A DNA stretch of 64,000 nucleotides from an uncultured Collinsella sp. (GTDB lineage Bacteria; Actinomycetota; Coriobacteriia; Coriobacteriales; Coriobacteriaceae). Every line of letters starts with the position of its first letter. Position 1 is the stretch's first letter. The notes beneath the pieces are model-generated. The model was not told where the DNA came from. It did not search any database and was given only the letters and a program-made list of their open reading frames with translations. Positions 60,257 to 64,000 of the stretch are shown in pieces. The position numbers and the translations under genes are program-made. Location of the stretch: positions 156,603 through 220,602 of the forward strand of contig CATYZK010000001.1 in NCBI GenBank assembly GCA_958415665.1, written 5' to 3'.

Positions 60257-62899
60257 ATGTTAGACCGTTTTACCGATCGCGCACGCAAGGTCATGTCCAT
60301 GGCCAAGCAAGAGGCGCTCGATCTACACTCAAATAAGGTGGGCACCGAGCACCTGCTGCTCGCACTCGCCAAGGAGGACGAGGGTATAGCTGCCGAGGCG
60401 CTGCGCTCGCTTGATATCTCCTACGACGACATCATGGACACCCTTAAGGAGGTCCAGACCACGGTTCCCGAGCCCAGCGAGGAGACTGAGGCGGCCAAGC
60501 TCGCCTTTACGCCGCTCGTCATTAGCGTGATGGAGCGCTCCTTCCGCGTGGCGCGTGAGAACAACCAGACGTATGTGTCGACCGAGCACCTGCTCATCGG
60601 CATCGTCGAAGAGGGCAACGGCATGGCCATGGATATCCTCATGCGCCTGGGTGTGTCATCTGCTTCTATCAAAAAGGCCATCGAAAAGCTTACTGCCAAG
60701 GACCAGGACAAGAAGCGTCCGCTCGCCGGAGCCGGCGCCGGTCGTCCCGGTGCAGGCCTGCCGTTCTTTAGCGGCTCGGATGCCTCGCAGCAAAAGGGAA
60801 GCGGTACCGATACACTTAAGCAGTTCGCGACCAACCTTACGCAGAAGGCGCGCGACGGCGAACTCGATCCGGTGATCGGCCGCGAAAAGGAAGTCCAGCG
60901 TATGATGGAAATTCTTTCGCGTCGCACCAAGAACAACCCGCTCATTCTGGGCGACCCCGGCGTGGGCAAGACGGCCATCGTCGAGGGCCTGGCTCAGCAG
61001 ATTGCAGCCGGCAACGTGCCCGAGAACCTCATGAACCAGAATATCTGGACGCTCGACCTGCCGGGTCTCGTTGCGGGCGCCAAGTATCGCGGTGAGTTCG
61101 AGGAGCGCCTCAAGAACGTGATCCAGGAGGCCACCGAAGCCGACGACGTCATCCTGTTTATCGATGAGATGCACACCATCATCGGTGCCGGTTCCGCCGA
61201 GGGCTCCATCGACGCGAGCTCCATGCTCAAGCCGGTGCTCGCGCGCGGCGCTTTCCAGATTATCGGTGCTACCACGGCCGAGGAGTTCCGCAAGTACCTC
61301 ACCAAGGACCCGGCCTTCGAGCGTCGCTTCCAGACCATCGATGTCGAGGAGCCGAGTGTCGAGGACACCGTCAAGATCCTGGCCGCGCTCAAGCCGCGTT
61401 ACGAGGAGCATCACCATGTGCGTTACACACAGGGTGCCATCGAGGCCGCCGCGAACCTCTCCAACCGCTACATCCAGGATCGCTTCCTGCCCGATAAGGC
61501 AATCGACCTCATCGACGAGGCCGGTGCCCGCGCTCGCATCGCCGCGAATCGCGCGCCCGAGCCGGTGCGCGAGGCCGAGCATCGCATCGAGGAGCTCAAG
61601 GCTGCCGCGCAGGAGGCCACCGAGAGCGACGACATGAACAAGGCCGCCGAGATCACCGAGCAGCAGAAGGCTGCCGAGATTGAACTCGCCGAGGCCAAGG
61701 CTGCCTGGACTGCCGAGCTCGACGCCAGCCCGCTCACCATCGATGTGAGTCAGATCGCCGATATCGTGTCCGTGACTTCGGGCGTGCCGGTGTCCTCGCT
61801 TACCGAGAGCGAGAGCCGTCGCCTGCTGCAGGCCGAAAGCGTGCTCAAGACGCGCATCATCGGTCAGGATGAGGCAGTCGAGGCCGTCGCCAAGGCCGTG
61901 CGCCGCAGCCGCTCGCCGCTCAAGGACCCGCGTCGCCCCGGCGGCAGCTTTATCTTCCTGGGTCCCACCGGCACGGGTAAGACCGAGCTCGCCAAGACGC
62001 TCGCCGAGTACCTCTTTGGCAGCAAGGACGCACTCATCAGCTTCGACATGTCCGAGTTCGGTAGCGAGTTCGAGGTCTCCAAGCTCATCGGTAGCCCTCC
62101 GGGTTACGTCGGTCACGACGAGGGCGGCCAGCTCACCAAGGCCGTTCGTCGCCACCCGTACTCGGTCGTGCTGTTCGACGAGATCGAGAAGGCGCACCCC
62201 GATATCTTCAACATCCTGCTGCAGGTGCTGGAGGAGGGTCGTCTGACCGATAGCCAGGGCAAGACGGTCGACTTCCGCAACACCGTGATCATCATGACGT
62301 CCAACGTGGGCGCCCGCGAGATTGCGCAGGATGCAAGCGTCGGTTTTGGCACCACCGGCGAGCAGGGTCTTACCTCGAGCGAGATCCGCGGCCGCGCGAT
62401 GGGCGAGCTCAAGCGCCTGTTCCGCCCCGAGCTGCTCAACCGCATCGACGACATCGTGGTGTTCCAGAAGCTTTCGGGTGAGAACCTGACCAAGATCGCT
62501 CACCTGCTGGTGGACGACCTGCGCCAGCGCCTGATCGCCAACGGCATGAATATCAAGCTCACCGATGCGGCCTATGACAAGATCGTGGCCGAGGGCACCG
62601 ACCTTACCAATGGCGCGCGTCCGCTGCGCCGTGCTATTCAAAAGCTCATCGAGGACCCACTGTCCGAGGAGCTTCTGGCCGGCGAGTGGGGCGAGGGCGA
62701 TACCGTTCTGTGCGACGTGGCCGATGGCAAGTTTGTCTTTAGCCACGGCACGGGCGAGATCCCGGCACCGCGTCCGGCGGGCACGCTCGGTGGCGATACC
62801 GCCCCGGCGGCACCGCACACTGGCAACGCCGCGCCCGTGAGCGGCGGCGTGACCTCGGGCCCCGGCGGCATGATGCAAGCCGGTTCCGGCGCGCTGTAG
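60257..62899 (+). CDS. clpC: ATP-dependent Clp protease ATP-binding subunit (ClpC-like)
   Basis: An 880-residue AAA+ protein; ATG 60257 after AAGAGGA. Two Clp N repeats ([43 protein letters not shown] and [33 protein letters not shown]), first Walker [14 protein letters not shown] near 233, a short middle domain (about 430-490), and second Walker [13 protein letters not shown] near 569. It unfolds substrates for ClpP. A leader hairpin, CAAAGCGC-type, lies at 60191-60216. A CtsR operator is not evident. The C-terminus is [11 protein letters not shown]. Confidence 0.94.
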   Translation: MLDRFTDRARKVMSMAKQEALDLHSNKVGTEHLLLALAKEDEGIAAEALRSLDISYDDIMDTLKEVQTTVPEPSEETEAAKLAFTPLVISVMERSFRVARENNQTYVSTEHLLIGIVEEGNGMAMDILMRLGVSSASIKKAIEKLTAKDQDKKRPLAGAGAGRPGAGLPFFSGSDASQQKGSGTDTLKQFATNLTQKARDGELDPVIGREKEVQRMMEILSRRTKNNPLILGDPGVGKTAIVEGLAQQIAAGNVPENLMNQNIWTLDLPGLVAGAKYRGEFEERLKNVIQEATEADDVILFIDEMHTIIGAGSAEGSIDASSMLKPVLARGAFQIIGATTAEEFRKYLTKDPAFERRFQTIDVEEPSVEDTVKILAALKPRYEEHHHVRYTQGAIEAAANLSNRYIQDRFLPDKAIDLIDEAGARARIAANRAPEPVREAEHRIEELKAAAQEATESDDMNKAAEITEQQKAAEIELAEAKAAWTAELDASPLTIDVSQIADIVSVTSGVPVSSLTESESRRLLQAESVLKTRIIGQDEAVEAVAKAVRRSRSPLKDPRRPGGSFIFLGPTGTGKTELAKTLAEYLFGSKDALISFDMSEFGSEFEVSKLIGSPPGYVGHDEGGQLTKAVRRHPYSVVLFDEIEKAHPDIFNILLQVLEEGRLTDSQGKTVDFRNTVIIMTSNVGAREIAQDASVGFGTTGEQGLTSSEIRGRAMGELKRLFRPELLNRIDDIVVFQKLSGENLTKIAHLLVDDLRQRLIANGMNIKLTDAAYDKIVAEGTDLTNGARPLRRAIQKLIEDPLSEELLAGEWGEGDTVLCDVADGKFVFSHGTGEIPAPRPAGTLGGDTAPAAPHTGNAAPVSGGVTSGPGGMMQAGSGAL

Positions 62900-62925
62900 G
62901 GCGTAACAAAACCTTGTGTCCACGA

Positions 62926-62952
62926 GGGCGTTCCAAAGGAGCGCCCTTTTTT
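62926..62952 (+). terminator. Terminator of clpC
   Basis: GGGCGTTCC-AAA-GGAGCGCCC followed by TTTTTT. Confidence 0.92.
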
Positions 62953-63223
62953 GTTGGAAAGGCCCCTTCGTTCAAAGTGGATCTCATTAAACACATCAAT
63001 GGCGTATGCATAAACGTTGATCAAGCGTTGAGGTTGGTTGAAGGGTCCAACGTCCCTTCGGTACGGCCCGTCTAGCCTGCTTTATCTTAATAAAGTGGCG
63101 TTTCCCCGCCGTTAGCCGATGATGCAAGGGCGCTCGGCGTTTTCGACTGGTTTATGCACGCAAAGTCTGGGAATATACAAGTCGCATGTCTTACTGTCTA
63201 ACCAGTTGCGCCAAGGAGGCACC

Positions 63224-64000
63224 ATGGACTACAAGATTACCGGCTACGAGCCCGCCCAGCTGTTCCATTTCTTTGAGGAGGTCAGCGCGATCCCTCGTGG
63301 GTCTGGCAACGAGAAGGGCATCAGCGATTTCCTGGTTGCGTTTGCCAAGGAGCGCGGCCTCGACGTGTATCAGGACGAGGTCTACAACGTCATCATTCGC
63401 AAGCCCGCATCTGCCGGTGCCGAGAATGCCCCGACCGTGATGCTGCAGGGCCACATCGATATGGTGTGCGACAAGTTGGGCTCCGTTGAGCACGACTTTA
63501 TGACCGATGGTATCGACCTGGTCGTCAAGGACGGCGTCCTCACCGCCAACGGTACCACCCTGGGTGCCGACAACGGTATCGCCGTCGCTCTGATGCTCAC
63601 TGTTCTCGATGACGATTCGATCGTTCACCCCGCCCTCGAGTGCGTATTCACCACCGACGAGGAGACTGGCCTGGTCGGCGCCGAGACGCTCGACAAGTCC
63701 CAGATTAGCGCCCGCACCATGATTAACCTTGACTCCGAGGAAGAGGGCGTTGCCACCGTCAGCTGCGCCGGCGGCGTTGTCGTTACCTACACCTGCCCGA
63801 TCGTGCGCGAGCACAAGACCGGTAGCACCCTCACGCTCGACATCTCCGGCCTGCTGGGCGGTCACTCCGGCAGCGATATCCACCTGGAGCGCGGCAACGG
63901 CAATCTCATCATGGCCCGCATCATCGACCGCCTGATGGTTGCCGGCGAGCCCGCCATCGTCAGCTTTAACGGCGGCACCAAGGACAACGCCATCAACCGT
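63224..64000 (+). CDS. pepD: Aminoacyl-histidine dipeptidase (PepD, M20), N-terminal part (runs off right edge)
   Basis: The frame is open from ATG 63224 (AAGGAGG upstream) to the window end, 259 residues. MDYKITGYEPAQLFHFFEEVSAIPRGSGNEKGISDFL is the family N-terminus. Metal motifs: MLQGHIDMVCDK (H80-type), LGADNGIAVALML (Asp) and TTDEETGLVGAE (Glu pair). The lid domain begins after GGHSGSDIHLERGNGN. It cleaves dipeptides such as carnosine and Xaa-His. The 270 bases before it hold only the clpC terminator and a presumed promoter. Confidence 0.92.
   Translation, partial: MDYKITGYEPAQLFHFFEEVSAIPRGSGNEKGISDFLVAFAKERGLDVYQDEVYNVIIRKPASAGAENAPTVMLQGHIDMVCDKLGSVEHDFMTDGIDLVVKDGVLTANGTTLGADNGIAVALMLTVLDDDSIVHPALECVFTTDEETGLVGAETLDKSQISARTMINLDSEEEGVATVSCAGGVVVTYTCPIVREHKTGSTLTLDISGLLGGHSGSDIHLERGNGNLIMARIIDRLMVAGEPAIVSFNGGTKDNAINR

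Noticed and set aside
60656..62923. 755-codon minus-strand frame opposite clpC
   Set aside because: Shadow of clpC caused by strong third-position GC bias.

Overview
The window is one contiguous, GC-rich bacterial chromosome segment with densely packed, mostly plus-strand housekeeping genes. I infer a Collinsella-type member of the Coriobacteriia (Actinomycetota), from several features together: high GC, an anaerobic double-activase 2-hydroxyacyl-CoA dehydratase-type protein, a riboflavin ECF transporter operon, an AmaP/DUF2273/Asp23 operon, Veg, a MurE without the meso-diaminopimelate motif, and many short intergenic inverted repeats. No rRNA is present, so the taxonomic call is inference.

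Layout. 1-4.8 kb: the start of a Dxs-family TPP enzyme running off the left edge (minus), an HD-domain protein, a CmpB-like membrane protein, and an ammonium transporter with its PII regulator. 4.8-6.2 kb: a Cof-type phosphatase, then an intergenic zone with two palindromic repeats and a very small ORF that looks like a type I toxin. 6.2-13.1 kb: a TetR regulator directly upstream of a 1594-residue protein with two activase domains and an HgdB-like region, then a 3-hydroxyacyl-CoA dehydrogenase-like gene. 13.2-18 kb: an AAC(3)-family acetyltransferase, a small membrane-anchored protein, a DUF389 protein with an EF-hand-like loop, and an OPT transporter. 18-28.5 kb: CoaX, dCMP deaminase, NifU-like scaffold, Lgt, a DUF6020-like protein, YebC, the AmaP/DUF2273/Asp23 operon, a YitT-family protein and a zinc-ribbon membrane protein. 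28.6-34.4 kb: two amidohydrolases on opposite strands and groES-groEL. 34.8-38.3 kb: FMN riboswitch, ribU, fused ecfA1-ecfA2, ecfT. 38.3-44.4 kb: two tandem PNPOx-fold proteins and the argCJBD cluster behind tandem ArgR-like boxes. 44.4-45.1 kb: an AT-rich inverted-repeat element and tRNA-Val beside a partial copy of its own 3' end. 45.2-57.3 kb: asnB, murE, a HAD phosphatase, murI, rph, rdgB, dtd, veg, ispE, tRNA-Pro, tatA, greA, lysS. 57.5-64 kb: a ThrE-type exporter, a DUF2798-type membrane protein, clpC and the start of pepD running off the right edge.

Functional themes are nitrogen handling (amt-glnB, argCJBD, asnB), cell-wall synthesis (murE, murI), isoprenoid precursors (Dxs-family, ispE), protein quality control (groESL, clpC) and vitamin/cofactor supply (ribU-ecfAAT, coaX).

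The least explained content is intergenic: (i) short palindromes sharing a GGGGAC(AG) core; (ii) nested hairpins with a long outer stem around an inner hairpin; (iii) a second paired-arm repeat seen twice; (iv) a MITE-like element; and (v) a candidate type I toxin-antitoxin module at about 5.7-6.05 kb, which I consider the best candidate for an undescribed system here.
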